Shown here: positions 52,243-61,818 of the stretch, piece by piece
Layout: every line of letters begins with the position of its first letter
How positions within the stretch are numbered: the stretch's first letter is position 1
Assembly (NCBI GenBank): GCA_016702545.1
Contig: JADJDT010000002.1
Location: 248,001 to 312,000, forward strand
Direction of reading: 5' to 3'
Length of the DNA: 64,000 bases
DNA from: Pseudomonadota bacterium
GTDB lineage: Bacteria; Myxococcota_A; Polyangia; GCA-2747355
Program-made: the position numbers and the translations under genes
The notes under the pieces: model-generated
The model's input: the letters and a program-made list of their open reading frames with translations, nothing else
What the model was told of the DNA's origin: nothing
The model's database searches: none

Positions 52243-53316
52243 CTAGACCGCAAGGTCGTCGTCGTGGCCGCCGGCACCCGCGTACTGCTCTTGGTACTTG
52301 GTCATCAGCTCGCCGTGCTTGATCATCAGCTTCACGTCGGCCTGGAAGCGCGTGTTCCAGAAGGCGGCGATCTTGGAGATATCCATCGCCGTGATGCCGA
52401 AGTGCTGCTTGAGGTTGGCGTTGACGTCCGCCCCGCTCTGACCCCACGCCCCCATCGCGCCCATGATCTCGGCATAGCGCTCGAAGCTGACCGGCTCGTC
52501 TCCGGACTGTCCCGCGCCACCACCGGCGCCGACCGCGCCCGTTTGGGCCTGCGTGAAGGCGGCGCCGAAGGCCTGCGCGATCACGAAGCTGGTATCGCGC
52601 TGCATGCGCGCCTGGAACTCGTCATTCACGCGCTGCCACTTGGCGGCGTCCATACCGAGCCGCAGCAGCAGTTGGGCCTGCCGCCCAGCGTCGGTCTCGC
52701 TGCCGAGCGCCGCCGCGGCCTTGGCCCAGCCTTCCACCGTCACGCCCTCGAAGGGCGCGAGCAGCGTCGGATCGGCCGCGGCCGCGCGTTGCGTGGCATT
52801 TGCCTGCTGGCGGAACCGCGCGTTGGCCATTGCCTGCACATGCCGATCCGCCGCCTCCTCGCGCGGCAGGTCGCGATAGTGATGCACGATGAACGAGGCC
52901 ACGATCCGCCACCACTCCTCCTTTCCGGAGAGCCCATGCTCGCGCAGCTTGGCCTCCAAGGCCGTGGAGTCCTCGGCTTCGGCCTCCTCGAGCTCGAAGC
53001 CGATGAGACAGAAGGTCTCGAGGTCGTCGGGATCGAGGCTCCCGAAGGACGGCGAGCAGGCCACGCACATGCTCTCGTGGTCCAGGCGGGCGCGCTCCTT
53101 GTCGTCGTCGTCGCGCTCGGCCGCGTCCAAGTAGCGCGCCCAGCCCATCGAGTTGTTGACGCTCCACTCGGCGCGGGCGGCGGCCCTGTCGTCTTCCTGG
53201 GCGGCGGCCTCGGGCTCGTCTTCCACCGCGGCTGGCTCCTCCTCGCGGGGCGCCGGAGCCATCGCCGCGCCAGCCAGACTGCTCACGCCCTTCTTCAGCT
53301 TGTCGAAGAGTCCCAT
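52243..53316 (-). CDS. Uncharacterised cytoplasmic protein, first gene of a three-gene operon
   Basis: 357 aa. The ATG at 53316 (MGLFDKLKKGVSSLAGAA) gives an N-terminal amphipathic start as in several LFD(K/F)-type proteins that peripherally bind membranes or partners. An acidic linker follows (about 25-50), then a helical region with CVACSPSFGSLDPDDLETF and a C-terminal domain with FERYAEIMGAMGAWGQSG and ITAMDISKIAAFWN. No catalytic motif is seen. The following two genes carry zinc ribbons, and all three are tightly packed, so they probably act together. Function unknown. Confidence 0.75.
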   Translation of the reverse strand: MGLFDKLKKGVSSLAGAAMAPAPREEEPAAVEDEPEAAAQEDDRAAARAEWSVNNSMGWARYLDAAERDDDDKERARLDHESMCVACSPSFGSLDPDDLETFCLIGFELEEAEAEDSTALEAKLREHGLSGKEEWWRIVASFIVHHYRDLPREEAADRHVQAMANARFRQQANATQRAAAADPTLLAPFEGVTVEGWAKAAAALGSETDAGRQAQLLLRLGMDAAKWQRVNDEFQARMQRDTSFVIAQAFGAAFTQAQTGAVGAGGGAGQSGDEPVSFERYAEIMGAMGAWGQSGADVNANLKQHFGITAMDISKIAAFWNTRFQADVKLMIKHGELMTKYQEQYAGAGGHDDDLAV

Positions 53317-53452
53317 CTGCGTCCTCCTGACGATCGCGTAGGGGGAGAGGGAAAGGCGGCGCTCGTGCGCCTCGCCCGGCACTCGCCGACCGACGCCCGC
53401 TCCCCAGTCTCGCTGCCCAGTGCGGCCATCATGACGGCAGCGCGCCGCGGGT

Positions 53453-53690
53453 TCAATCGTTGAACGAAGCTTTTTTCGCCGGGGGCGGCCCTGGAGTGGG
53501 CGGGGCGAAGCGCCGGGCTGCGCCCGCGTCGGCTCGAAGCCCCGCGTCGCCATGCCCCACGCCGGCATCGGGGGTCAAGGGCAGCGCGACCTGGTAGCTA
53601 CGCGAGAGGCTGTTGTTGAGCTCGTTCGACTCGTTCAGCACGCACTCCGAATCGATCACAGCACAAGCCGTGAAGCCGCTGCCCAAGGCC
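53453..53690 (-). pseudogene. Tail of a CARDB/Ig-like surface protein
   Basis: The minus strand reads GSGFTACAVIDSECVLNESN and NELNNSLSRSYQVALPL, matching the end of CARDB-type domains (D...NVV.ESNE.NN), followed by an Asp/Ala/Gly-rich tail. There is no start and no upstream domain: beyond 53690 the sequence no longer reads on this strand. Confidence 0.45.
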
Positions 53691-53876
53691 GGCGGCGATG
53701 AGAGCCTCGCCTACAGCGACGCGTCGGGCCGGGACTGCTTCACCGACGGCCGCCCGTTGCTGGCCGAATTCTCGGTGGCATCGCCCAGCTCGAGGGCTCG
53801 AACGCGGCCGGGGCGCTGGTCGTCCGGTTCGAGCTCGAGGTCCTCGCCACGCGGCCCGTCGAGTAGGGCGGACCCG
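53690..53876 (+). pseudogene. Short plus-strand gene fragment
   Basis: Protein-like frames on the plus strand: AGGDESLAYSDASGRDCF then, after a frame change near 53776, GGIAQLEGSNAAGALVVRFE and a natural stop at 53874-53876. No family is recognised. It abuts the CARDB fragment head to head, so the gap is a patchwork of remnants. Confidence 0.3.
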
Positions 53877-53898
53877 GGGCTCCAACGCCAGCAGCGCG

Positions 53899-56292
53899 TC
53901 AGAGCGAGGTCTCCGCCCCGGCGAGGAAGGAGAAGCCGCGCAGGGGGGCCGGCACGATGTCCGGATTGGCGATCGGGTCCATGAAGCCCTGACCCTCGAA
54001 GCCGCGCGCATCCAGCACATTGAAGGCGTTGCCGAAGAGCGCCAGTCGCCGGCCCACGAGCAGATAGCGTAGACCGAGATTCCACTGCGCCTGCGGCCCG
54101 ACCCGCTCGAAGTAACGGTCGGTGAAGCCCGAGATGCGCAGCGGCTCCTCGACCGGCTGCCCGTTTTCGATCCGGCCCAGCCGCGAGGTACCGAAGGGCG
54201 TGCGCCCAATGAGGTTCGGATCCTCGAGCGAACCGGTGACGGTCAGGTTGGTGTTCAGCAGCAGGCGCTCGCGCCAGAGGTTGAACACGGCCTGCAGCAC
54301 GAACCATTGGTTCGGCAGCGAGCGCAGCTTGCCGAGGTCCTTGATGGCGCTGTCGTTGAAGCTGTAGCCCAGCGAAAGGCTGTGGCCGGCGGTGAGCGCG
54401 AGCTGGGCCAGCAGCTCGACAGCGTGAGTACCGATACCCGGCACGTTGTTGAACTGGTTCCCGACCTCGGCGATGAAGTCCGTGATCCAGGTATAGGAAT
54501 AGTCGGCGCGCAGGGTCAGCTCCCGGACGCCTTCGCGGCGCTGCACGAGGCGGGTGTTGACCTGGCCCTGCAGCGCGCGGCTACGCTCGACTCGCAGCTC
54601 GGGATTGCCGGGAATCAGAAAGCCGACCCGAGCGTTGTCGGTCTTGACCAGCGAGGGCGGCCGAAAGCCCTCGGCGTAGCTGGCCTTGAGGTTCCACGCC
54701 GGCGAAGGCGACCAAACGGCCGCACCGGAGAAGAGCACCACCGGATCGAGCGCCCGACGGCCCGCGTAGAGCTGCAGCCGCGAACCGGCGGTCAGCGTCA
54801 GCGCGGGCAACAGCCGGTGCTGCGCGTTGGCGAACAAGCCCCCGGCCAAGCGATTCGACGCGGCGGTCAGCGGCACCGTGCAGCTGCGTCCGTCAGCAGC
54901 GGGGTCGCAGGCGAAGCCGAGCTGGCCAAGCGTCGCCGGCTCGAGGCGCAGCGTGGCGCGGTACGAATTGAGCCAGTCATAGAACAACTCGCCGCCGAAG
55001 AGGACTTGAGTGCGGTACGGCAGAGCGAGGTCGACGTCGACCGAGGCGCCAACGCGGTGGCTGCGATAGAGTTCGTTGGCCGCCAGACCCCCGGGCGCGA
55101 GGCCGAAGGGCACCAGCCCGATGATCGGCTTGTAACCGATCCAATAGTCGGCGAAGAAGGCGCGTGCATCGAGGCCGAGCCGCTCCCTCAGCAAGCGCCG
55201 CCGAAAGCGCAGGATGCCCGCGCGCACCCCGATGTCGTAGCGCAGGCTGCGCGAAATTCGATCGGCATCGACGCGCGCCCCGCACAGCGCCCCACGGGTC
55301 GGATCGCTGCAGTCGAGGCGGTCCTCCTCTAGGTTGACCTGCGGCGCGACGGCATTGATGCCGATCGGCGAGGCCCGCTGGACGCGCGGCAGGTGGACGA
55401 TCAGCGACCAGGGACCCGCGCCGAGGTTGATCGAGCCACCGAAGTCGCGGCTGCGCGGGCCGCCCGTGACGAAGGGGCGCTCCGTGGTCACGACGCCGCC
55501 CTCGGTGGCGATCACGCGCACCGGCATCTCGATGCCGCGATCGATCCAGGTGCGGTAGTAGGCGTGGGCGAAGAGCTTGAGCCAGCCGCCGAGCAGCTTC
55601 GTGCCACCCATCAGATAGGTGCGGAGCTGGTCGCGCTGGCCGGCGGTCGCGGTGCCGACGCTAGCGTGCGCCCGCAGCCCGTTCACGTCGTCAGCCGACT
55701 TGGTGATCACGTTGCCCACGCCGACGAAGGAGTTCGAGCCCCACAGCACGCCGCCCGGACCACTGGTGATCTCCGCGCGCTGGACGAGCTCGACGGGCAG
55801 CCACTCGGTGAGCAGCGGAAAGCCCGCGGGGTCGTACATGTCGAGGCCATCGAGCAGGTAGAGCGTGCCGAAGAGGATGCCGCGGGCGATCGGCGCCGAA
55901 GCGCCGCCGTAGGCGTAGCGGAACGGCAGGAACCCAGGCACCGTCGCCACCGCGTCGCCGAGCGTCTGGTGGCCCTGGCGCTCGATCTTCTCGCCGGTCA
56001 GCACCGTGATCGTCGCCGGCGCCTGCTGGACCGTGGTCGGCGTCTTCATCGCCGAGAGCACGACGTCCTGGAGCGGGTCGTCGGCCGCGGGCGCCGAATC
56101 TGGCGCCGGGAGCGACGCGGTCGGGTGGTCCGAGCGGGTGGCCGCGGCACCGACCTCAGTCGCCGCCGGCGCGGCACGAGGCCCAGGCGCCGCCCGCGTC
56201 GGGAGCGGTAACAGCCCCGTCGCGCCAGCGACCAGGGCGGCCAGCAAGGCGGGTTCCAGAGCGATCGAAGACCACCAAGCGCTGCGCTGCAT
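53899..56292 (-). CDS. TonB-dependent outer-membrane receptor
   Basis: 797 aa. N-terminal signal (LLAALVAGATGLLPLPTRA), then a plug domain beginning about residue 75: QDVVLSAMKTPTTVQQAPAT, ITVLTGEKIERQGHQTLGDAV, ITSGPGGVLWGSNSFVGVGN. The following 600 residues form a beta-barrel with alternating pattern and end with a C-terminal aromatic/hydrophobic residue pattern (GFSFLAGAETSL). Substrate probably a siderophore, cobalamin or other large ligand; no transport partner is adjacent. Confidence 0.92.
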   Translation of the reverse strand: MQRSAWWSSIALEPALLAALVAGATGLLPLPTRAAPGPRAAPAATEVGAAATRSDHPTASLPAPDSAPAADDPLQDVVLSAMKTPTTVQQAPATITVLTGEKIERQGHQTLGDAVATVPGFLPFRYAYGGASAPIARGILFGTLYLLDGLDMYDPAGFPLLTEWLPVELVQRAEITSGPGGVLWGSNSFVGVGNVITKSADDVNGLRAHASVGTATAGQRDQLRTYLMGGTKLLGGWLKLFAHAYYRTWIDRGIEMPVRVIATEGGVVTTERPFVTGGPRSRDFGGSINLGAGPWSLIVHLPRVQRASPIGINAVAPQVNLEEDRLDCSDPTRGALCGARVDADRISRSLRYDIGVRAGILRFRRRLLRERLGLDARAFFADYWIGYKPIIGLVPFGLAPGGLAANELYRSHRVGASVDVDLALPYRTQVLFGGELFYDWLNSYRATLRLEPATLGQLGFACDPAADGRSCTVPLTAASNRLAGGLFANAQHRLLPALTLTAGSRLQLYAGRRALDPVVLFSGAAVWSPSPAWNLKASYAEGFRPPSLVKTDNARVGFLIPGNPELRVERSRALQGQVNTRLVQRREGVRELTLRADYSYTWITDFIAEVGNQFNNVPGIGTHAVELLAQLALTAGHSLSLGYSFNDSAIKDLGKLRSLPNQWFVLQAVFNLWRERLLLNTNLTVTGSLEDPNLIGRTPFGTSRLGRIENGQPVEEPLRISGFTDRYFERVGPQAQWNLGLRYLLVGRRLALFGNAFNVLDARGFEGQGFMDPIANPDIVPAPLRGFSFLAGAETSL

Positions 56293-56363
56293 GCGAATCC
56301 CTCTCGGCGCCGGCGCCCCCGCACCGCACGAGCGAGGCCTCGCCGCGGCGGCCGCGCCGCTCC

Positions 56364-57308
56364 TCAGGGTGCGGCGGCGCCGAGCTGGCGCAGCTCGGGC
56401 GGCAGCGTGAAGACCACATGTTCCTCTACCGTGGTCGAGACTTCAACTTCGGTGGCGCCGAGCTCGCGCAGGCGCGCGACGACGTCCTGCACCAGCTCCT
56501 CGGGCGTGGAAGCCCCCGAGGTCACGCCCACCGCGGAGACGCCCTGCAGCCATTGCGGCTGGATCTCGGCGCCGCGGTCGATCAAGTAGCCGGGCACCCC
56601 GCGCGACTCGCCGACCTCGACCAGGCGCTTGGCGTTGGAGGAGTTATTCGAGCCCACGACCAGCAGCAGATCGATCCGACTATCGGCCAGCGCCTTGACC
56701 GCGTTCTGGCGGTTCTGCGTCGCGTAGCAGATATCGTCGGCGCCGGGCGTCTCGAGCTGCGGAAAGCGCCGCATCAAGACCGCCATGATCTGCTTGGTGT
56801 CATCCACCGAGAGCGTCGTCTGCGTCAGCACGATCAGCGGTTTGTCCAGCGGCAGCTCGACCCGCTCCGCATGCGCCACGTCGGTGACCAGCGTGATCGA
56901 CGCTGGAGCGTGACCCAGGGTGCCGACGACCTCATCGTGGCCCTCGTGGCCAATCAGCACCAGGTTGTAGTCGCGCTTGACGTAGCGCAGCACCTCGAGA
57001 TGCACCTTGGAGACCAGCGGGCAGGTGGCGTCGACCGTGCGTAGCCCGCGACGGTCGGCGTCCTCGCGCACCGCCGGCGAGATGCCGTGCGCGGAGAAGA
57101 TCACCAGCGCACCGGCTGGCACCTCGTCCAGCTCATCGACGAAGCGCGCCCCTTGCTGGCGCAGGTGGTCGACGATGAAGCGGTTGTGGACGATCTCCTT
57201 CCGCACGTAGATCGGGGCGCCGAAGCGCTCGAGCGCCAGCTCGACGATCTTCACCGCCCGCTCGACACCGGCACAGACCCCGCGTGGGCGGGCCAGAATG
57301 ACTTTCAT
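56364..57308 (-). CDS. ispH: 4-hydroxy-3-methylbut-2-enyl diphosphate reductase
   Basis: 314 aa [4Fe-4S] enzyme, last step of the MEP pathway, yielding IPP and DMAPP. Visible: MKVILARPRGVCAGVERAV with the first cluster Cys at 12, KEIVHNRFIV, SAHGISP, DATCPLVSKVH with the second Cys, and the third in DDICYATQNRQ; VGSNNSSNAKRLVE and GVTSGASTPE close the active site. Length normal. It stands 51 bp downstream of squalene synthase on the same strand. Confidence 0.97.
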   Translation of the reverse strand: MKVILARPRGVCAGVERAVKIVELALERFGAPIYVRKEIVHNRFIVDHLRQQGARFVDELDEVPAGALVIFSAHGISPAVREDADRRGLRTVDATCPLVSKVHLEVLRYVKRDYNLVLIGHEGHDEVVGTLGHAPASITLVTDVAHAERVELPLDKPLIVLTQTTLSVDDTKQIMAVLMRRFPQLETPGADDICYATQNRQNAVKALADSRIDLLLVVGSNNSSNAKRLVEVGESRGVPGYLIDRGAEIQPQWLQGVSAVGVTSGASTPEELVQDVVARLRELGATEVEVSTTVEEHVVFTLPPELRQLGAAAP

Positions 57309-57359
57309 GGCAAGACACTATGCTCCTCGGGCCACACCGCTCCGCGCTCGGGCAGAGGG

Positions 57360-58436
57360 TCAGGCCACGCTCGTGGCAGCCGCCAACGCTTCGACCGCGC
57401 CCCAGGCCTGGTCGCGCAAGCCGGCGTAGCGGCGGTTGAGTGCTTCATCGTCGGTGGCGTGGGCGCGCGTGAAGGCGATGATCTCCGTGACCTCCACGCG
57501 CGAGATCTTGGGCGCCGCGCTGGTGCGCCGTGCCACCTCGCGCACGGTACCGACCGCCATCCACAGCGCCCAGAGACAGAAGAGTCGCAGATCGCTGCGC
57601 TGCGGCGGCACGGCCAGCGTGTAGGCCTGCGCCACGTCGAGGTGTTCGAGCGTGCGCCGCAGCAGCGCCGCCAAGGGCGCGGGCAGCATGCCCCCGCGCC
57701 GGCCGACCCACTCGCGCGGCACGAAGCTGGTCCCGCGCTCGCCGTCGGCCACCTGGTCCTTGACGATGTTGGTGAGCTGCAGCCCGAGGCCGAAGCGCCG
57801 CCCATCCTCGAGCCGTGCGGGCGAAGCGAAGCCGCCACCCAACGCGTCGTCGAAGAGCCGCGTCAGCATCAGCCCCACGGTGCCGGCCACATAGTGGCAA
57901 TAGCGCTCGAGCTGGGCCAGGTCCGCGCAGACCCAGACCGTCCCGTCCTCGGGCTCGGGGTGCGTCATCGCGCTCATGCCGCTGACCATCTCCTGCACAC
58001 AGCCGTCGATCGCGGCGCGCTGCGGCGCGGGCAGGCTACCGTACGCCGCCAGCACGGAGCCCAGCCCCTCGACCAGCTCCTGATAGGCCGGCGTGGCATC
58101 GGCGGGCCAACGCGCGAGAAACGCGGCGACCTGGCGCTCGGCGAGCGCGCGCTCGGGGGCGGCGACCATCGCGCTGAAGCGGCGGTAGAGGTCGCGCCGG
58201 TGGCCAAGCTCGAGGTCGTTGCGGTCCTCGATCGTGTCGGCGATGCGGCAGAGCAGATACGCCACACAGACGGCATCGCCGAGGGTGCGCTCGAGCACCG
58301 GAATGGTGAGCGCGAAGGTGCGCGAGACCCCGGGCAGCACGCCATGGCAAAAGGCCCAGGCCGCGGCGGAGGCGGCGGGGTCAAAACCGGCGGTCGTCGC
58401 CTCGGCGACCTGGCAGGGCAGAGAGGCTCGGGTCAT
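57360..58436 (-). CDS. Squalene/phytoene synthase family protein (squalene synthase-like)
   Basis: 358 aa from the ATG at 58436. Pattern FCHGVLPGVSRTFALTIPVL matches squalene synthase starts; the first Asp-rich motif is DTIED (in CRIADTIEDRNDLEL) and the second is QLTNIVKDQVAD. MLTRLFDDALGG and a C-terminal helix follow. The enzyme joins two farnesyl diphosphates to presqualene or squalene, giving hopanoid or sterol precursors. The IspH gene follows directly, and a geranylgeranyl reductase gene is 2 kb away. Confidence 0.9.
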   Translation of the reverse strand: MTRASLPCQVAEATTAGFDPAASAAAWAFCHGVLPGVSRTFALTIPVLERTLGDAVCVAYLLCRIADTIEDRNDLELGHRRDLYRRFSAMVAAPERALAERQVAAFLARWPADATPAYQELVEGLGSVLAAYGSLPAPQRAAIDGCVQEMVSGMSAMTHPEPEDGTVWVCADLAQLERYCHYVAGTVGLMLTRLFDDALGGGFASPARLEDGRRFGLGLQLTNIVKDQVADGERGTSFVPREWVGRRGGMLPAPLAALLRRTLEHLDVAQAYTLAVPPQRSDLRLFCLWALWMAVGTVREVARRTSAAPKISRVEVTEIIAFTRAHATDDEALNRRYAGLRDQAWGAVEALAAATSVA

Positions 58437-58782
58437 GCAAGGCTCGCGGCTGCCGACCCGGAGCCAAGCGTCGCCCCTAGGTCCAGCGACGTGGATGAAA
58501 GGGGCCCTAGCAGCAAGGGCCCGGCGGCGAGGGCCAGACGGAACGCCGCGGGCATAGCGGGGAGTCTTTCCAGGCGTTCCAACGCGGCCCTCGACGTCCA
58601 GCACGAGCGAGATGGTCCCCGCGGGTGCAGGGAGCTGCACCTAGAGCTACTTCAGCCCCCGCCTCGTGGCAAGGGGCGCGTGGCGGGGGGGGGTCGGCGC
58701 GCACGGGTGCGCGCGCCGTGGCAGGTGCACGTCCGGGCACTTTTGGGTGACTATCCGCGGCTCGAGTGGAGGGAGCTTTCCG
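58437..58782. other. Divergent intergenic region, nothing specific recognised
   Basis: 346 bp between squalene synthase (minus) and pdxA (plus). Contains GTGCAGGGAGCTGCAC (hairpin-forming, about 58623-58638) and a run of G (58686-58692). No gene or RNA is supported; promoters for both genes should lie here. Confidence 0.4.
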
Positions 58783-59835
58783 ATGCAGCGACGACGACCG
58801 ACGATCGGCATCACCTGCGGCGATCCAGCGGGAATTGGTCCCGAGATCGTGGTGCGTGCGGTTCGCGATCCGCGCGTGCGGGCGGCCTGTCGCCCACTGG
58901 TGATCGGGGACCCGCAGGTGCTCACGCTCGCTCTGCAGCTCTGCGGTGGCGCTGGCCGCCTCCAGCTGGTGGACCGCCCGGAGCCGGCGGACGCGCCAAC
59001 GCCGGCGGCCGAGGACGTCATCGAGGTGGTCGCGGCGGGCGAGCTGCCGCCGGGCACGCTGCGCTGGGGCGCCATCCAGGCCGCGGCCGGCCAGGCCGCC
59101 TTCGCCTACGTCGAACGCGCCGTTCAGCTGGCGTTCGCGGGGACGATCGACGCGCTGGCGACCGCGCCGCTGCACAAGGTCGCCCTGCGCCAGGCGGGCG
59201 TGCCCTATCTCGGGCACACGGAGCTGCTGGCGGGGCTGACGGGCGCGCACGAGCCCCTGACGATGTTCGAGGCCGGCGCGCTGCGAATCTTTTTCCTGAC
59301 ACGCCACGTCTCGCTGCGCCGCGCCTGCGAGCTGGTCGAGCGCGGGCGCGTGCTGGACGTGCTGCTGCGGGCCGCAGGGGCGCTCGACCGCCTGCAGGTC
59401 CCACCCGGTCCGCTGGCGGTCGCTGCGCTCAATCCGCACGGCGGGGACGACGGGCTGCTCGGCAGCGAGGAGCGCGACCAGCTGCTGCCGGCGATCGCCG
59501 AGGCCCGGGCGCGCGGCTGCGCCGTGGAGGGGCCGATCCCCGCCGACGCCGTGTTCCACCAGGCGCGCCAGGGGCGCTTTCGCGCAGTCTTGGCCCTGTA
59601 TCACGACCAGGGGCACATCGCGGCCAAGACGCTCGACTTCGAGCACACCGTGGCGCTGACGCTGGGCCTGCCCTTTCTACGTACCTCGGTCGATCACGGC
59701 ACGGCCTTCGATTTGGCGGGGCAGGGCAGGGCCAGCGCCATCAGCATGATCGAGGCGGTGCTGACGGCGGCCCGCTACGCCGGCGGCTGGCGCGAGGAAC
59801 TTCGTCATGCACGCGCAGCGCGAAGTCGGATATAG
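58783..59835 (+). CDS. pdxA: 4-hydroxythreonine-4-phosphate dehydrogenase
   Basis: 350 aa. The start at 58783 (MQRRRPTIGITCGDPAGIGPE, shown in part) has the family N-terminus GITCGDPAGIGPEI. Metal-binding histidines appear in LGHTELL, YHDQGHI and the DHGTAFDLAG motif; TAPLHKVAL is also standard. The enzyme takes part in pyridoxal 5'-phosphate synthesis, with SerC of this window as the other dehydrogenase-pathway partner. Length normal. Confidence 0.95.
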   Translation: MQRRRPTIGITCGDPAGIGPEIVVRAVRDPRVRAACRPLVIGDPQVLTLALQLCGGAGRLQLVDRPEPADAPTPAAEDVIEVVAAGELPPGTLRWGAIQAAAGQAAFAYVERAVQLAFAGTIDALATAPLHKVALRQAGVPYLGHTELLAGLTGAHEPLTMFEAGALRIFFLTRHVSLRRACELVERGRVLDVLLRAAGALDRLQVPPGPLAVAALNPHGGDDGLLGSEERDQLLPAIAEARARGCAVEGPIPADAVFHQARQGRFRAVLALYHDQGHIAAKTLDFEHTVALTLGLPFLRTSVDHGTAFDLAGQGRASAISMIEAVLTAARYAGGWREELRHARAARSRI

Positions 59836-59873
59836 TCGCGGCCCCGCGATGACGGGAAGGGAGGATTCCGACG

Positions 59874-60494
59874 ATGCGAAACTTTTTCCGACTGACTGTG
59901 GTGTCCGTGGCCCTGGCCGCGGCGTGCTCGCTGGGGTGCAGCGACGGCGACAAGCCTAAGCAGGACGCCGGCCGCACCGATGCGCGCGCGCGCACCGACG
60001 CCAAGGTGAAGGGCGACCTCGGTACGGTCACTTCGGCCTGCACCAACACGGCCGATCAGGCGGCGCTGAACGCCACGTACGGCGATGGCGGGGGCCGCTC
60101 GATCGCGGAGATCAGCACGGCCTGCGGCCTCGCGTGCATCGCGGCACCAACCCAGTCCTGCGTCGATACCTGTATCAACAACGCCACCAAGAACGGCATC
60201 AGCGCCGGCTGCACGGGCTGCTTCAGCGTCCGCTTGCTCTGCACGATCGCGAACTGCGCCCAGGTCTGCGCGGCGGCACCGACCTCGGCCGCCTGCGCCA
60301 ACTGCGGCTGCGGCAACAACCCGGGCAAGGTCAACTGCGTCAAGGGCTTCACGACCTGCTCGGGGATTCCGTCGACGACCGAATGCCCGTCCTCGTTCGA
60401 CGCGGGCGTGACGCGCGACGCCGCCGTGATCAAGGACGCCGGCGCCGTGATCAACGACGCCAGCCACGACGGCACCTCGCACCTCCCGGACTAG
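59874..60494 (+). CDS. Cysteine-rich lipoprotein
   Basis: 206 aa. Leader MRNFFRLTVVSVALAAACSL with lipobox LGC. An Asp/Ala/Arg spacer follows (QDAGRTDARARTDAKVKG), then a domain with about 14 cysteines in regular spacing (STACGLACIAAP, CVDTCINNATK, GCTGCFSVRLLC, CAQVCAAAP, CANCGCGNN), and a second D/A-rich tail. The Cys pattern suggests a disulfide-rich surface domain of the myxobacterial kind. No named family. It lies 39 bp after pdxA but has its own ribosome site. Confidence 0.8.
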   Translation: MRNFFRLTVVSVALAAACSLGCSDGDKPKQDAGRTDARARTDAKVKGDLGTVTSACTNTADQAALNATYGDGGGRSIAEISTACGLACIAAPTQSCVDTCINNATKNGISAGCTGCFSVRLLCTIANCAQVCAAAPTSAACANCGCGNNPGKVNCVKGFTTCSGIPSTTECPSSFDAGVTRDAAVIKDAGAVINDASHDGTSHLPD

Positions 60495-60510
60495 GCAAAG
60501 CTCCCCGACG

Positions 60511-60542
60511 GGAAGCGAAGGGCGCGCGGTCTGGTCGCTTCC
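60511..60542. terminator. Candidate bidirectional terminator hairpin
   Basis: GGAAGCGA (60511-60518) and TCGCTTCC (60535-60542) form a perfect 8-bp stem with a 16-nt loop between the convergent lipoprotein and geranylgeranyl reductase genes. There is no clear T-run, so it is only a candidate. Confidence 0.35.
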
Positions 60543-60559
60543 TTCGCCCCACGGGCGCC

Positions 60560-61708
60560 TCAGATCCAGGCCAGCACCCGCGCCGCGAGCTGCTTGAGGG
60601 CGGGTCGCTCGCCAGCCGCCACTAGCCAATCCAACGCCGGCGTGCGCACCAGGCGACGAAACGCCGCCGCCCCCGCAAACGACGCGGCGAAGGCCTGCTT
60701 GCAGCGCCATTCGTAGCCCGCGAAGGCGAGGCGTTCGTGGTGACCCGTCAGCACCTGCTGCAGCGCCGACGCCGCGAGCAAGCCGGAGCGCATGCCCTGG
60801 GCGATGCCCTCGGCCGTAGCCGGGTGCGTCAGGCGGCCGGCCTCGCCGACGACGATGCGGCCGGGCGAGCTGAGCTGACCGACGTTGTAGTCGTAGACGA
60901 TCGGGTGGCCCTGCCACTTGCCGAGCTGGCGCGCGCCGGCCAGGCGCTCGGCGAAGTGCTTGTCGAGAAAACGCTGAAAGAGCTGGCGGGCTCGCTGCTC
61001 GCGCGCCGGGTCCTCGTAGGTGATGCCGATGTTGACGCGCGTCGGCGACTCGGGGAAGAGCCAGCCATAGAGCGGCGTCAGCATCTTGTCGAAGATCATC
61101 TCGACGTGGTCACCACGATGCGGCACGTTCTCCCACCAACCCATGATCGCCTGAATCATGCGCTTGGGGCGCGCTGCTTCTTTGGTGGTCAGCGTGCAGT
61201 GCGCCCCGCCGGCAACCACCGTATAGCGCGCCTTGACGCGCGTACCGTCGCGGGCCTCGAAGCCGACCACACGCCCCTGGTCTTCGACCAGGCGCACGGC
61301 GGTGCAGTCGGGGATGAAGGTCACGCCCAGCGACTGCGCGCGCTGGAGCAGCAGGTGGTCGAGGACGCGGCGCGGACAGATCACGGCATCGAGCTCGCGC
61401 CCCGCCGAGAGGTAGACCTCGCGGTCGCCCGGCGTCACGAGCCGCAGGCCGCGGATCCAGAGCGCGTGGCGCTCGACCTCAGGCCAGACACCGAGCTCGC
61501 GCAGCACCGCGATGCCCTTGGGCGAGATGCCGCTGCCACAGGTCTTGTCGCGCGGGAAATCGTGCCGGTCGACCAGCAGCACCTTGCGCACGCCGAGCTG
61601 CCCCAAGCGCAGGGCCGTGGCCGTGCCCGCGGGGCCGGCGCCAATAATCGCCACATCGGCCTCGAGCTGCCGAATCGGCGGAGCCACAGCAGGAGCGAGC
61701 TGATCCAT
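60560..61708 (-). CDS. Geranylgeranyl reductase family flavoprotein
   Basis: 382 aa. N-terminal FAD site VAIIGAGPAGTATALRLGQL, then RHDFPRDKTCGSGISPKGIA with the conserved CGxGxSP region. VAGGAHCTLTTKEA, WLFPESPTRVNIGITYED and VGEAGRLTHPATAEGIAQGM follow. Members reduce the double bonds of geranylgeranyl groups (quinones, lipids). It could process isoprenoids made by the nearby IspH, though no direct pathway partner is adjacent. Confidence 0.9.
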   Translation of the reverse strand: MDQLAPAVAPPIRQLEADVAIIGAGPAGTATALRLGQLGVRKVLLVDRHDFPRDKTCGSGISPKGIAVLRELGVWPEVERHALWIRGLRLVTPGDREVYLSAGRELDAVICPRRVLDHLLLQRAQSLGVTFIPDCTAVRLVEDQGRVVGFEARDGTRVKARYTVVAGGAHCTLTTKEAARPKRMIQAIMGWWENVPHRGDHVEMIFDKMLTPLYGWLFPESPTRVNIGITYEDPAREQRARQLFQRFLDKHFAERLAGARQLGKWQGHPIVYDYNVGQLSSPGRIVVGEAGRLTHPATAEGIAQGMRSGLLAASALQQVLTGHHERLAFAGYEWRCKQAFAASFAGAAAFRRLVRTPALDWLVAAGERPALKQLAARVLAWI

Positions 61709-61818
61709 GCGACGACCTCAACCAGCGCAGAGTGGCGCGCATCCTATGTCGCAGCGCGCGCGGCAGGCAAGACCGCGGCAGCAGTGGCTAAGCGCGCTAA
61801 CAGACCGAGGCGGCGGGA

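Noticed and set aside
57087..59852. Very long plus-strand open frame (921 aa)
   Set aside because: It runs antisense to squalene synthase and over pdxA in another frame; Arg/His/Gly-rich with no domain. It is a high-GC shadow.
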